64,000 bases of DNA, taken from NCBI GenBank assembly GCA_963779645.1, contig CAVZYX010000005.1, positions 1,798,001 to 1,862,000 of the forward strand. Reading direction: 5' to 3'. The notes beneath the pieces are model-generated. The model made no database searches. It saw nothing but the letters and a program-made list of their open reading frames with translations, and was not told the origin of the DNA. Position 1 is the stretch's first letter; the number at the start of each line of letters is the position of its first letter. The DNA is from CALMBW01 sp963779645 (GTDB lineage Bacteria; Actinomycetota; CADDZG01; WHSQ01). The position numbers and the translations under genes are program-made. Positions 18,679 to 28,355 of the stretch are shown here, in pieces.

Positions 18679-19191
18679 GTGGTCGATCTCACGAAACGGG
18701 TTAGCAAACACGGAACCGAGATGCTTCAGCCCGGTGAGATCGTCCTAGGTGCACTCCAACTGATACCGCCTACCGGGTTGGCTTGGGGCGCGGCAGGCGG
18801 GGCCACCGGCGGTGTGCTCGGAGCGGTGGTTGGTATCGCGTTGGACGCGCGCAAGCAGCGCAAAGAAGAGGCGCGTAAGGATGGTGAGGACCAGCCGCCG
18901 GAGGCAGCGAAGTTCCCGGCGGGGGGAAGCGTCATCGCGGCCGTGACGGATCGGCGGCTCGTCTTCTTCACCATGACTGCGGGCCGCGGTCTTCCCAAGG
19001 AGATACTCCTCGAGATCCCTCATTCGGAGCTTTCCCTGCAGCGACGGGATGACAAGAAGACTGCCCACCTGCGCTTCGTGTGTGGGGATGGGAGCGTCTT
19101 CGACACCTCCGCGTTGATCTGGGGGCCGAACAAGAAGAACGCCGAGGGGTTCTTTGCGGCCCTCGAGCAAAAGACCGGAGGATCGAGCTAG
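18679..19191 (+). CDS. Conserved-looking hypothetical protein with Gly-rich segment and PH-like domain
   Basis: 170 residues, starting 7 nt after the previous gene and so probably on the same mRNA. A hydrophobic Gly/Ala-rich stretch (about residues 32-52) could be a membrane segment. It is followed by a charged linker and a beta-rich domain whose VIAAVTDRRLVFF motif is typical of bacterial PH-like domains. No signal peptide. The PH-like call is tentative. Confidence 0.7.
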   Translation: MVDLTKRVSKHGTEMLQPGEIVLGALQLIPPTGLAWGAAGGATGGVLGAVVGIALDARKQRKEEARKDGEDQPPEAAKFPAGGSVIAAVTDRRLVFFTMTAGRGLPKEILLEIPHSELSLQRRDDKKTAHLRFVCGDGSVFDTSALIWGPNKKNAEGFFAALEQKTGGSS

Positions 19192-19203
19192 GTCTCCGAG
19201 ACC

Positions 19204-19222
19204 AAGGCGAGCTGCCTTTTTC
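19204..19222 (+). terminator. Weak intrinsic terminator after the hypothetical gene
   Basis: AAGGC/GCCTT five-base stem with a short loop followed by a T-run, starting 12 nt after the stop codon at 19191. Short, so weak. Confidence 0.4.
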
Positions 19223-19307
19223 AGCCGATTTGGGAGGGCCCGCACAAGCTCCGGATGCTGTATTGTTGGCAGTCGCTTCGGGCGTGGACCCTCTCTCTCA
19301 GAAGGAA

Positions 19308-19336
19308 TTGACTGGGGTTCCGGGCGTCCGTAGAAT
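19308..19336 (+). promoter_or_regulatory. Strong sigma-70-type promoter for the 23S-5S unit
   Basis: TTGACT at 19308-19313 and TAGAAT at 19331-19336 are separated by an ideal 17 bp. This is the best promoter match seen in the window. It lies about 215 nt upstream of mature 23S, as expected for a stand-alone rRNA transcript. Confidence 0.8.
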
Positions 19337-19342
19337 GCGTAG

Positions 19343-19466
19343 GCTGTTGTCGGAAGAGGAGAAGCTCTCCATGCGAACGACTTCCCAAGGGGTATCTGCC
19401 TAGAGGCCAGTTTTCTGCTTGCCCGAAGGAGCCCCCGCCGGTGAGTTAGACCGGCGGATTTTTTTT
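19343..19466 (+). ncRNA. 23S leader, or a separate small RNA ending in a terminator
   Basis: The predicted transcript from the strong promoter folds into a short perfect hairpin (GGAGA-AGC-TCTCC) near its 5' end. It reaches a complete intrinsic terminator at 19435-19466 before 23S begins. Either the leader is an attenuated rRNA leader that needs antitermination, or a roughly 124-nt RNA is made. No known RNA family was recognised and no open reading frame is convincing. Confidence 0.4.
19435..19466 (+). terminator. Intrinsic terminator between the rRNA promoter and 23S
   Basis: An 8-bp perfect stem (CCGCCGGT against ACCGGCGG, loop GAGTTAG) is followed at once by ATTTTTTTT. It has every mark of an intrinsic terminator, yet sits between the promoter and the 23S gene. 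Confidence 0.75.
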
Positions 19467-19515
19467 GTCTCAGGAAGATCGTTAGTAAGGAAAGCTCGGC
19501 TTCACTTGCGAGCTG

Positions 19516-19546
19516 CACCTTGGAAACTCCATAGCGAGCACGAGCA
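19516..19546 (+). other. Pre-23S processing stem, 5' strand
   Basis: 31 nt that pair with 23464-23494 downstream of 23S; the reverse complement matches at 28 of 31 positions. This is the classical RNase III processing stem that closes around a pre-23S rRNA. It shows that 23S is processed from its own precursor. Confidence 0.88.
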
Positions 19547-20093
19547 TCGATACCAAGCTATTAAGAGCGTACGGTGGATGCCTTGGCGATTGGAGCCGAC
19601 GAAGGACGCGGTAGGCTGCGAAAAGCCTCGGGGAGGTGCCAAACAACCTTTGATCCGAGGATGTCCGAATGGGGAAACCCACCAGCGGTCATGCGCTGGT
19701 ACCCAGGTCTGAACACATAGGGCCTGTGGAGGGAACCGGGTGAACTGAAACATCTAAGTAACCCGAGGAAGAGAAAGTAAATAACGAGTCCCTGAGTAGC
19801 GGCGAGCGAAACGGGATCAGCCCAAACCTTCTACGTGTTAAAGCCTTGCGGCGTTGCGTAGGGGGTGTTGTGGGACCCATCTGATTGGGCGCAAGACCGA
19901 TCAGGGAGTTACAAAGTCAGCAGTTAGTCGAACATTCTGGAAAGTTCGGCCATAGAAGGTAATAGCCCTGTAGACGAAAACTGACTGACCTCCCGATGGT
20001 GTTCCCAAGTAACACGGAGCCCGAGAAATTCCGTGTGAATCTGCGGGGCCCACCCCGTAAGGCTAACTACTACCAATCGACCGATAGTGAACC

Positions 20094-20124
<31 letters not shown>

Positions 20125-20678
20125 GGGAGGGGAGTGAAATAGCACCTGAAACCGTGCGCTTACAAACAGTCGGAGGAGTGACTTGTCACTCTGACGGCGT
20201 GCCTTTTGAAGAATGAGCCGGCGAGTTAGCGATGCGTGGCGAGGTTAAGGCCTGGAGCCGAAGCCGTAGCGAAAGCGAGTCCTAATAAGGCGTTTAGTCG
20301 CGTGTCCTAGACCCGAAGCCGGGTGATCTATCCATGGGCAGGGTGAAGCGGAGGTAAGACTCCGTGGAGGCCCGAACCCACTTCGGTTGAAAACGGAGGG
20401 GATGACCTGTGGATAGGGGTGAAAGGCCAATCAAACCCGGTGATAGCTGGTTCTCCCCGAAATGCATTTTGGTGCAGCGTCGTGCGTTCAGTATGGGTGG
20501 TAGAGCACTGGATGGGCTAGGGGCCCAACAAGGTTACCGAACTCAGCCAAACTCCGAATGCCCATACTCCAGAGCACGGCAGTGAGACTGCGGGGGATAA
20601 GCTCCGTAGTCGAGAGGGAAACAGCCCAGATCGCCAGCTAAGGCCCCTAAATCTTCGCTAAGTGGAAAAGGATGTGAA

Positions 20679-20722
<44 letters not shown>

Positions 20723-21627
20723 GAAAGAGTGCGTAACAGCTCACTGGTCGAGTGATTTCGCGCCGACAATGTAGCGGGGCTAAGCGAAGTGCCGAAGCTG
20801 CGGGATTGCGCAATTTATTGCGTGATCGGTAGGGGAGCGTTGTACTTGCAGCGAAGCGGAACTGTAAGGAACCGTGGAGCGTGTACAAGTGCGAATGCCG
20901 GCATGAGTAGCGAGATCGAAGCGAGAAACTTCGACGCCGTATGTCCAAGGGTTCCTGGGGAAGGTTAATCCGCCCAGGGTAAGTCGGGACCTAAGCCGAG
21001 GCAGAGATGCGTAGGCGATGGACAACTGGTTGATATTCCAGTACCACCACAGACGCGCCCAACCCAAGACAAGTTGCTAAGGAAAGCCTTCGGGCCTACC
21101 GACCCACTTGTGGCGGGTAGCAATGGGGTGACGGAGGAGGGTAGTCAGACCCACACGATGGTAGACGTGGGGTAAGTGTGTAGGAGGGTCCCCTAGGCAA
21201 ATCCGGGGGATCGTTAACTCTGAGACACGATGCCGAGGCGCTTGAGCCGAAGCTGATGAGCCCATGCTTCCTAGAAAAGCCTCTAGCGAGCTTCTGTGGT
21301 GCCCGTACCCCAAACCGACTCAGGTGGACAGGTAGAGCATACCGAGGCGATCGAGTGAACCCTGGTTAAGGAACTCGGCAAATTGGCCGCGTAACTTCGG
21401 GATAAGCGGCGCCACGGTTGGTGTAGGGACTTGCTCCCGTAGCTGACTGTGGTCGCAGAGACCAGGCCCTAGCGACTGTTTACTAAAAACACAGGTGCGT
21501 GCTAAGCCGTAAGGCGCCGTATACGCACTGACGCCTGCCCGGTGCCGGAAGGTTACGGGGAAGGGTTAGCCGTAAGGCGAAGCTCTGAACCTAAGCCCCG
21601 GTAAACGGCGGCGGTAACTATAACCGT

Positions 21628-21910
21628 CTAACTTTTAGGGCGGTTGTAAAACTCGGCTATTTGCTGGAAACCCGAGTATCCGACGGTACTCGTTCATGTT
21701 TCGACATGAGCAGTGAAAATCCGACCGGTGCGGACAATCAGCAGGAAAGGCTGCACTTTGCCAGTGCAGAACCCTCAGAGACCATACGCCAGGCATCCAT
21801 AAAGTCGTGTGGATGAAGAGATGGTCCGAACCCTACGGCGACATAGGGAGGACGGCAGAAATGACCGATCCGCCACTCGTAATGTGCGAGTGGAGTGTAA
21901 CAGCGCCATG
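21628..21910 (+). ncRNA. Group I intron 1 in 23S (site about L1923)
   Basis: 283 nt splitting AACTATAACCGT from CCTAAGGTAGCG, the I-CeuI-type site. The 5' exon ends in T and the intron ends in G, as required. P1 forms between exon AACCGT and guide GCGGTT with the obligatory terminal U-G pair. The P7 strands are visible: GACCAT at 21780-21785 inside the R-like block and ATGGTC at 21821-21826 inside the S-like block GAAGAGATGGTCC. It has no open reading frame for a homing endonuclease. Confidence 0.93.
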
Positions 21911-21965
<55 letters not shown>

Positions 21966-22486
21966 CGACTTGGGCACTGTCTCAACCAGGGACTCGGCGA
22001 AATTGCAATACGAGTAAAGATGCTCGTTACCCGCAGAAGGACGGAAAGACCCTAGGACCTTTACTACAGCTTGATATTGGAGTTTGGAACAGGTTGCGTA
22101 GGATAGGCGGGAGGCTTTGAAGCTGGCACTCTGGTGTCGGTGGAGCCACCCTTGAAATACCGCCCTGCTTGTTTTGAACTTCTAACCCGGGACCGTTATC
22201 CGGTTCGGGGACAGTGTCAGGTGGGTAGTTTCACTGGGGCGGTGACCTCCTAAAATGTAACGGAGGTGTTCAAAGGTTCCCTCATCCCGGTCGGCCATCG
22301 GGAGTTGAGTGCAAACGCACAAGGGAGCTTGACTGCGAGACCCACAAGTCGAGCAGGTACGAAAGTAGGAGTTAGTGATCCGGCGGCCCCTCGTGGTAGG
22401 GCCGTCGCTCATCGGCTAAAAGGTACCCTAGGGATAACAGGCTGATCCTGCCCAAGAGTCCATATCGACGGCAGGGTTTGGCACCT

Positions 22487-22789
22487 CAATTTGGGGTGTG
22501 AGCAGCGGAAACGTTGTTCAAAGCATCGGCTTATAACGGCGAACCCTTCGCTGTGCGCGCAAGAAGTACCAGGAACGCACAGACAGGTAACGCCGTGGGA
22601 AGTCCGCACAGACGGTAGATCAGTAGCAGTGACCAGTGCGTGACCCCGTAACGACTGAGATCTTTCAGATCCGGTGGCGATCTCTGACCAAAGGTCAAAT
22701 CTATGGTCGCCACAACACGCCGACCCCTCGCCTCTGATCAGGCAGGGTGAAGACATAGTCTGCGCCACTGGAAACAGTGGGACATCGTG
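22487..22789 (+). ncRNA. Group I intron 2 in 23S (site about L2500, peptidyl transferase centre)
   Basis: 303 nt inserted between GGCACCT and CGATGTCGGCTC, which are contiguous in other bacteria. The exon ends in T and the intron in G. P1 forms between exon GCACCT and guide GGGTGT, with the U-G pair at the splice site. An S-like block GAAGACATAGTC (22749-22760) pairs with CTATG about 50 nt upstream as part of P7. The sequence is unlike introns 1 and 3, so it is probably of a different subgroup. No endonuclease gene. Confidence 0.92.
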
Positions 22790-22822
22790 CGATGTCGGCT
22801 CGTCGCATCCTGGGGCTGGAGC

Positions 22823-22874
<52 letters not shown>

Positions 22875-22893
22875 TAGAACGTCGTGAGACAGT

Positions 22894-23168
22894 GAGTTGA
22901 CCGCGCTGTCTATAAATCTGGCTGTTTGCTGGAACATCCGAGAATCCGTCAGTACTCGTTCATTGATCTGATGAGCAGTGAAAATCTGAACGGTGCGGAC
23001 AATCAGCAGGAAACCATTTCGGTGGGATCCTCAGAGGCCATACGCCAGACACGAGCTCTTAGAGATTCGTGAAGATATGGTCCGACCCCTATGGCGACAT
23101 AGGGAGCCAGGCGGAACAGAAACGACCTGGCCCTCGATTGAATTGAAGGATCGGGAGTAACAAACGTG
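22894..23168 (+). ncRNA. Group I intron 3 in 23S (site about L2599)
   Basis: 275 nt between CGTGAGACAGT and TCGGTCCCTATC. P1 forms between exon GACAGT and guide GCTGTC with the terminal U-G pair. R-like TCAGAGGCCATACGCC (23031-23046) and S-like GAAGATATGGTCC (23071-23083) give P7 with one G-U pair. Long blocks are the same as in intron 1 (for example TACTCGTTCAT, GAGCAGTGAAAAT, GTGCGGACAATCAGCAGGAAA split by few changes), so the two are copies of one intron with different guides. Confidence 0.93.
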
Positions 23169-23463
23169 TCGGTCCCTATCCTCTGCGGGCGTAGGAAATT
23201 TGAGAAGAGCTATCCCTAGTACGAGAGGACCGGGATGGACGCACCTCTAGTGTGGCAGTTGTCGTGCCAACGGCAGGCTGCTTAGCTACGTGTGGACCGG
23301 ATAAGCGCTGAAAGCATCTAAGTGCGAAGCCGACTTCAAGATGAGATTTCCCACGGGGTTAACCCGGTAAGGCCCCTTGCTAGACGACAAGGTTGATAGG
23401 CCGGAGCTGTAAGTGCAGCAATGTATTTAGGCGACCGGTACTAATAGGCCGAGGGCTTGGTTT

Positions 23464-23494
23464 TGCTCGTGCTTGCTATAGAGATTCCAAGGTG
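23464..23494 (+). other. Pre-23S processing stem, 3' strand
   Basis: Pairs with 19516-19546 to close the pre-23S precursor; three of 31 positions differ from perfect complementarity and one of those is a G-U pair. Confidence 0.88.
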
Positions 23495-23526
23495 GAAGTG
23501 TTTTTTGACAACTTGATCCGCAGATT

Positions 23527-23642
23527 TGCGGTGGTAATGGCGGAAGGGTCACACCTGGCAACATTCCGAACCCAGAAGTTAAGCCTTCCAGCGCCGATGG
23601 TACTGCCCTGGAGACGGGGTGGGAGAGTAGGACGCCGCCGCA
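23527..23642 (+). rRNA. 5S ribosomal RNA
   Basis: About 116 nt. Terminal helix TGCGGTGG / CCGCCGCA pairs with one G-U. Internal signatures CACACCTG, CCGAACCCAGAAGTTAAGC and GGGTGGGAGAGTAGG are typical of bacterial 5S. It follows 23S by about 65 nt in the same transcript. Confidence 0.96.
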
Positions 23643-23652
23643 TTCTTTACTA

Positions 23653-23681
23653 AAGAAGCCGCCCTTCGGGGCGGCTTCTTT
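23653..23681 (+). terminator. rRNA operon terminator
   Basis: 12-bp stem AAGAAGCCGCCC / GGGCGGCTTCTT with a TTCG tetraloop and following T residues, just after 5S. Symmetric enough to serve the converging gene on the other strand too. Confidence 0.93.
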
Positions 23682-23695
23682 GCGTTCAGTTCCTC

Positions 23696-24772
23696 TTACC
23701 GGTTGCGATGGCGATGTCGTCTCGGCCTCGAGATGTCGGCGCCGCAGATATCTCCATCGCTGGTGATCGTTTCTCTGAACGAGGCGCGGTAGCGGCCCTT
23801 GCGATCGCGGAGTAGATCAACGTCTGAGTGGCCCTTCTCGCCAGTCCGCGTTGTGCCTACCGCATACCACCCGGTCTCCGACTTGCGCTCTATCGTCACA
23901 AGGATGCCGCGGATGCATTGGATCGGGATGCCTTCGTCGCCGGTGATGTCGACTACCGCTCGAAGATGCCTTTTGAGTTTGAGCCCCACGCGGCGATCGA
24001 AGGTCCCCGGCTCCGGAGTTGGCGATGCACTGGGCGACGGAGTAACCGTCGGTGAAGCCGTTGCAGAAACCGTTGGTGAGGGCGTGGGCGACGGAGTAAC
24101 CGTCGGCGAGACGGTGGGAGACGGAGTCGCTGATGGGGAAACCGTCGGCGTAGGGGAAGCTGAAGTGGTGGCGGACGGAGTAGGCGAGGGGCTCCCCGAG
24201 GGCGTCGGACTTGGGCTGGCAGTCGTTGTTGCGGACGCGGTAGCCGTGGGTGTGGCACTTGCACTGGCTGTCGCCGTGGGAGTTGCTGTAGCGCTTGCAC
24301 TCGCAGTCCCCGTCGGAGTTGTCGAAGGGGTAGCCGTGGGTGTCGAACTTGTCGACTCAACCGGGTCCACCGTGAGCGTCTTGTCGGTTTGGCACAGGAC
24401 GGGAAGACAGGCAATCGTATAGGTACCAGCAGTCACCGTTTCGGTTGACGGGTTGTTCGTTGCGCCGGGGCCGATAGTGATCGTCGATCCCGGCTCTCCC
24501 ACCTTGGTTAACGTCAGCGCTGTGGGTGACCCGCTGTTGTTAGTGACCCCGATGTTGTTTCCTGCCATGGTCCTTGGGTCTGTTGGAGTGATCGTAAGGG
24601 TGGGCAGAGCGCCGGATAGAGTCAGCGTGTAGGTGGACACGGCTTTCGCCGGGGACGGTTGCCAGAAGAAGCTCAGAACGGTCAGAGACGCGACCATCCC
24701 TATGAGCGCGACGACGCCGATTACGCGGTCGATCTTCGAATGGCTTCGCTCCACTACCAACCTCCGGCGCAA
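23696..24772 (-). CDS. Secreted Ser/Pro/Thr-linker protein A
   Basis: 358 residues, intact. An N-terminal signal/anchor (GVVALIGMVASLTVLSFFW) is followed by an immunoglobulin-like or beta domain (about residues 45-135) with a CLPVLC cysteine pair. A linker of roughly 120 residues is almost only Ser, Pro, Thr and Ala. The C-terminal domain of about 90 residues (RRVGLKLKRHLRAVVDI ... KGRYRASF) ends in basic residues. The C-terminal domain recurs in proteins B and C here and in the large protein at 16.6 kb. Surface display is likely; function unknown. Confidence 0.82.
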   Translation of the reverse strand: MRRRLVVERSHSKIDRVIGVVALIGMVASLTVLSFFWQPSPAKAVSTYTLTLSGALPTLTITPTDPRTMAGNNIGVTNNSGSPTALTLTKVGEPGSTITIGPGATNNPSTETVTAGTYTIACLPVLCQTDKTLTVDPVESTSSTPTATPSTTPTGTASASATATPTATASASATPTATASATTTASPSPTPSGSPSPTPSATTSASPTPTVSPSATPSPTVSPTVTPSPTPSPTVSATASPTVTPSPSASPTPEPGTFDRRVGLKLKRHLRAVVDITGDEGIPIQCIRGILVTIERKSETGWYAVGTTRTGEKGHSDVDLLRDRKGRYRASFRETITSDGDICGADISRPRRHRHRNR

Positions 24773-24786
24773 GGCGGTCTCGCGGC

Positions 24787-25786
24787 TTACCTTCTTTTGT
24801 GCTTGTGTTTCTCGGTTCCGGACTTGTCGGATAGGCAGACGAGTACGTCGTTCTCGATCAGCTCACTTATCGATGCCCTGTATCGGCCCTTCTTGTCCTT
24901 CAATCTCACCGAGTACTTTCCGGAACCATCGGTGTTGGTCGACTTGACGTCCTTCCAGCCGTTCTTGGTCTTCCGCTGGATATCCACCGGCACGCCGCTC
25001 GTGCAGTTGGAAGTCGCCCCTTCTTCGGCAGTCACTTTCCCCTTGGCCTTCAGATGACGCTTCAGCGTCAGGGTGACGTCACGTGTGTATTCGGGATCCG
25101 CTGAGGGACTCGGAGAAGGCGAGGGCGACGCTGTGGGACTCGCCGAGGCGGAGGTGTCGGTGTAGGCGAAGGGGACGGACACGTCGGTGGGAGAGGCAAG
25201 AGACAAGTCGATGATGGGCTCGGTGAGGGAGTGGGAGAAGCCGAAGCAGAAGCAGATGGGGACGGCGGACGGACTAGCAGTCGCGGAAGACGAGGCCGTT
25301 GGCGTCGGTGTAGCAGAGGCGGAAGCCGATGGCGTCGCGGTTGGGGTCGGTGTAGCGGTGCCGGACGGAGAGCTCGTCTGTTGCTGGGGCCGCATCTACC
25401 GTAAGAGACGTCTGCGGAGCGCAGATCGCCGGCAGGCACAGGAGAGCTTGTAAGAACCGGCTTCCAGTGACAGTTCGCCGTGCTCGTTGTTCTCAACGTG
25501 GCAAGGGTGTGGCAGTTCCAGGCAGGGTTCACTGGCGTGATCGTCACCTTTTTCGCACTCCCGGTGTTGTTGCGTGAACTGGATCGTGTCGGCGGCCGTC
25601 GGGTTACCGGCGGGTTTGTTGAACGTCGATGGCGTCGGCGCAGCTGCCCGTGATCGTTATCTGGTAGGTCGCCGCGTACGCGGGGCTCCACATGAGCAAG
25701 AGGTATGCAAGCGTGCTCAACATCGCGCAGAGGACACCAGTCCCGATCACACGATTCGCATCAAGCTTCCGGGTTGCCGTTTTCAT
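24787..25786 (-). pseudogene. Secreted Ser/Pro/Thr-linker protein B, several frameshifts
   Basis: Same plan as protein A, but spread over at least three frames. The signal peptide lies at 25786 downwards (LSTLAYLLLMWSPAYAATYQ). The middle beta domain includes AGSYKLSC and LPAICAPQTSLTVDAA, the latter resembling the Cys pair and LTVD of protein A. Then come the Pro/Thr/Ser linker and an intact C-terminal domain (TRDVTLTLKRHLKAKGKV ... KGRYRASI). All parts are recognisable, so the indels are recent or are sequence errors. Confidence 0.7.
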
Positions 25787-25906
25787 GTGTCGGCAAGACT
25801 AAGTGGTCACCGACCGAATTGACTATGGGCTTTGTGTTCGCTACTTGGACCATTCGGTCATAACCGGACGAAGCGATGAAACTTTTTTGGAAGGAAGCAG
25901 AGTGCG

Positions 25907-26859
25907 TTAGGGACGGTAACGCCGCGTCGCGGAAACGACGCGAGCGCAGACCTGCCTGCCGTCGGGTGACGAGAAGCCGGGTGACCTAGCGCGGTACTTG
26001 CCCTTCCTCACCGGGATCGAGGTCTCGTAATCCCCGTCCACTTCTGTGTACGTTCTGGTGACGTTCTTCCACTTGGTGCTCTTCTTGCGCTTCTTCTGGA
26101 TGTCCACCGGCGCACCGATGTAACAGCCAGGATCGTCCGAGCTGAGCGAGCCGCTGGCGATCACGGCCCCCCTGAGGGTCAACGTCAATGTTCGGGGGTG
26201 GATCGTGGGACCAGGAGTCGGACTCGCTGTCGGTGTGGGCGAAGGCGACACGGTTGGAGATGTGGTCGGCGTGGGGGACGCCGTCGGGCTCACAGAGGAG
26301 GTCGGGCTGGCTGTTGCGGTCGGCGAGACACTGCCTGTCGGAGTTGCTGTCGGAGTTGTCGTCGGAGTTGCTGTGGGGCTTGTGCTTGCAGAAGAAGTGG
26401 GGGAAGGAGATGGCGATCCACCAGAAACGGTGATCATTCCAACCCCGACCGGTTCGCCGAAATCGAGCTTGTCCGAATACGTCACTATGATCCGCAGGGT
26501 CTACTCCGGCTAGCTGCACATCGCATACAGGAAGTCATCGCTGCTTTCGGGGGACAGGAAACAGACGGTCGGGATTGAAGGCGAGGTTGCGGTCATCATC
26601 GGATGACAGAGCCGCCCACTTCGCCCGCCACGAGAACGAACCGGAAGGGTTCGTTCGCGACGATGGTGATGTTCGAAGGGTTGAAGGTGGTTGCGGTGGC
26701 GAGGTTGTTGCTCACCTCGATCGTCTGGACTTCCTGAGCCTTAGCCGGCCCCAGTGTCGAGATCGCCCAGCCGAAGGAAAAGATCATGGCCGCGATCACG
26801 AACAGGCTTATGCCCCGCTCCAGTGAGCGCGCGCTTGAACTGCTTCCCGTGTCCTTCAT
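25907..26859 (-). pseudogene. Secreted Ser/Pro/Thr-linker protein C, frameshifted
   Basis: The N-terminal frame (26859-26596) has a signal peptide and a cupredoxin-like start (TIEVSNNLATATTFNP, NEPFRFVLVAG). Coding sense then moves through other frames near 26597, 26540 and 26500. The last frame (26485-25907) carries the Pro/Thr/Ser linker and the shared C-terminal domain (RTLTLTLRGAVIASGSL ... KGKYRARS). Three indels within 120 bp sit between two clean coding stretches. Confidence 0.7.
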
Positions 26860-27032
26860 CGATGCATCACCCTAAGTCCCGTTCGGTACTAAGTGCCAGC
26901 ACATTTAGTGGGTCTCTACCCACAAGAACGAACAGATGATCAAAAGGTGACGGAGATACGACCGGGCGCTCACTCCGTCGCCTTGGTTTCGGCCCCGACG
27001 AGACCAAATAATCCCGGCCTCAGATTCTTCTG

Positions 27033-27308
27033 TCAGGCCCGATCGCGTGGGTTGAGAGGGTGCGCCTTTGCCCACTTCTTGGTTTCTTCGTGAAGACGTT
27101 CAACATACGCATCGAGTTGGTTGCGATCAACGCGCCAAACGCCTCGTCCCCCAATCTTTATCGCTGGAAGGCTGCCGCTTCGCACGAGCGAATAGACCTG
27201 CTGAACACTGACGTTCAGAAAGGTTGCGACGTCCTCCAAAGTGAGAAATCGCGGAGCGGGGCTGGAAGACACGTCTTGAACAGCCCCTTCCTCAGGGACG
27301 TGAATCAT
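27033..27308 (-). CDS. Excisionase/BldC-type helix-turn-helix protein
   Basis: 91 residues. The domain LTLEDVATFLNVSVQQVYSL-VRSG-LPAIKIGGRGVWRV is the HTH_17 (MerR/excisionase-like) fold found in BldC-type regulators and in phage excisionases. The short charged helix after it is typical of chromosomal actinobacterial versions. With no integrase gene nearby, a regulator is more likely than an excisionase. It is the last intact core-like gene before the accessory region. Confidence 0.8.
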   Translation of the reverse strand: MIHVPEEGAVQDVSSSPAPRFLTLEDVATFLNVSVQQVYSLVRSGSLPAIKIGGRGVWRVDRNQLDAYVERLHEETKKWAKAHPLNPRDRA

Positions 27309-27551
27309 TCCCTGAGGCTACTACCTCACCCACGCGAATACATGGCTTTGACCTCGTTTGCGTTTGTTTGACCCTCGCTCGGCTTTGGATTAGAAGTCCG
27401 TCCAAGGGGGGGCAACCAGTGCATCTGTTTGCAGTCTGTGCTTCCTGACCCGGGCTTTCCTGTCAAATGAAGATCGAAGAGACATCCCTGAGCAACTAGC
27501 GGTAGGCAGTGCGTTTGTATTTCGTTTGTAGGGATAGGTCACTCGACGGAT
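27309..27551. other. Intergenic edge of the accessory region
   Basis: No gene seen. Contains GGATTAGAAG (27387-27396), which matches 10 of 10 bases of the anticodon-loop region of the tRNA-Arg gene at 39541-39550 in the same orientation. It also holds two copies of CGTTTGTA-like motifs (about 27510-27530), and a similar CGTTTGTAAA occurs near 38015. These could be remnants of attachment or integrase arm sites. Confidence 0.35.
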
Positions 27552-27663
27552 CTAGTCACTCTTGACTTTCTCGGGCTCCCAATCCTTAAACCAGACGGCA
27601 TCCCACTCCCCGTGATCCGCCCCCGGATAACGATTAGCGCAGGATCGCTCATCTAGTCTTAGG

Positions 27664-28248
27664 TCACTTCCTTTGGGCCAGTATTTCGCCCAAAGACAGC
27701 GAGGGAAGCGGCTGGTTGGTTGGTGTCTTGATTGCAAGATTGATTTGGCCATCCTGATACGCAACAAGGGCAGGAGCGAAGTCGTCAGTCCACCCCTCCA
27801 CCTCAAGGAACTCCTGAATGAATGCAGCAACCCTTCCGTAAACGACCCAAAGTCGATAGATGAAGTCCTCTTGGGTCAAAGGTCCACGCGAGTAGGCATT
27901 TTCTAGCGCAGTATGAATCTTGTCGAAAGGATTGGCCCAAAGCAGCATGAACGAGTTCTCGGGGTCAGAACTTGCGGAAAAAGTCTTTAGAACCTGTTCG
28001 TCCTTGATGCGATCTTCGGCGAGCATCGTCGCTGAGAGTCTCGCCAGCGTCTTCATATGCGGGATGAATTCCGCGCTTACCTTCATGAATACATCTTCGA
28101 GTGCAGACTGGTATTCCGCTTTCTTGAAGCGACGTCCCTTAGCTAACGCCAGTCGTTCGAACGCCTTTGTTACCTGACGGTCGTGTTCCTCTTGAGATAG
28201 AACAGCCCATTCCTCTTCGGCCCACCTATCCGCAGCATCTCTTCCCAT
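27664..28248 (-). CDS. Hypothetical protein, mostly alpha-helical
   Basis: 194 residues, no membrane segments, no recognised domain. It is rich in charged and aromatic residues (for example ENSFMLLWANPFDKIHTAL, DFIYRLWVVYGRVAAFIQEF), suggesting a soluble helical protein. It is one of the few intact genes of the accessory region. A further short open stretch continues in another frame to 27552, so the true C-terminus may be longer. Confidence 0.6.
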   Translation of the reverse strand: MGRDAADRWAEEEWAVLSQEEHDRQVTKAFERLALAKGRRFKKAEYQSALEDVFMKVSAEFIPHMKTLARLSATMLAEDRIKDEQVLKTFSASSDPENSFMLLWANPFDKIHTALENAYSRGPLTQEDFIYRLWVVYGRVAAFIQEFLEVEGWTDDFAPALVAYQDGQINLAIKTPTNQPLPSLSLGEILAQRK

Positions 28249-28262
28249 TGACGTGTCCTTCG

Positions 28263-28355
28263 TTAGTCATCCTTATCAAACTTCCTCTTAGCGATTGCGA
28301 AGTAGACGAGCACGCCGATACCAAAGATCATAAGAAGTACAAGAAAGCCATTCAT
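28263..28355 (-). CDS. 30-residue single-pass membrane peptide
   Basis: An ATG at 28355 overlaps the stop of the upstream gene as ATGA, and a GGGGGTGG ribosome binding site precedes it. The peptide is one hydrophobic helix (FLVLLMIFGIGVLVYFAIA) followed by a charged tail KRKFDKDD. The coupling makes it likely to be expressed. Confidence 0.5.
   Translation of the reverse strand: MNGFLVLLMIFGIGVLVYFAIAKRKFDKDD

Noticed and set aside
19343..19466. Known riboswitch or SRP/6S RNA in the rRNA leader
   Set aside because: I compared with the motifs I remember (tetraloop Alu domain of SRP, T-box, c-di-AMP, 6S bulge) and saw no match; left as an unknown RNA.
23799..24422. Plus-strand Gly/Val-rich frames opposite the Ser/Pro/Thr linkers
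   Set aside because: Antisense of low-complexity codons gives long open frames by composition alone; no starts with ribosome sites.
27033..27308. Excisionase of an integrated phage
   Set aside because: No integrase, capsid or other phage gene is nearby and the domain plus tail fits chromosomal BldC-type regulators as well or better.
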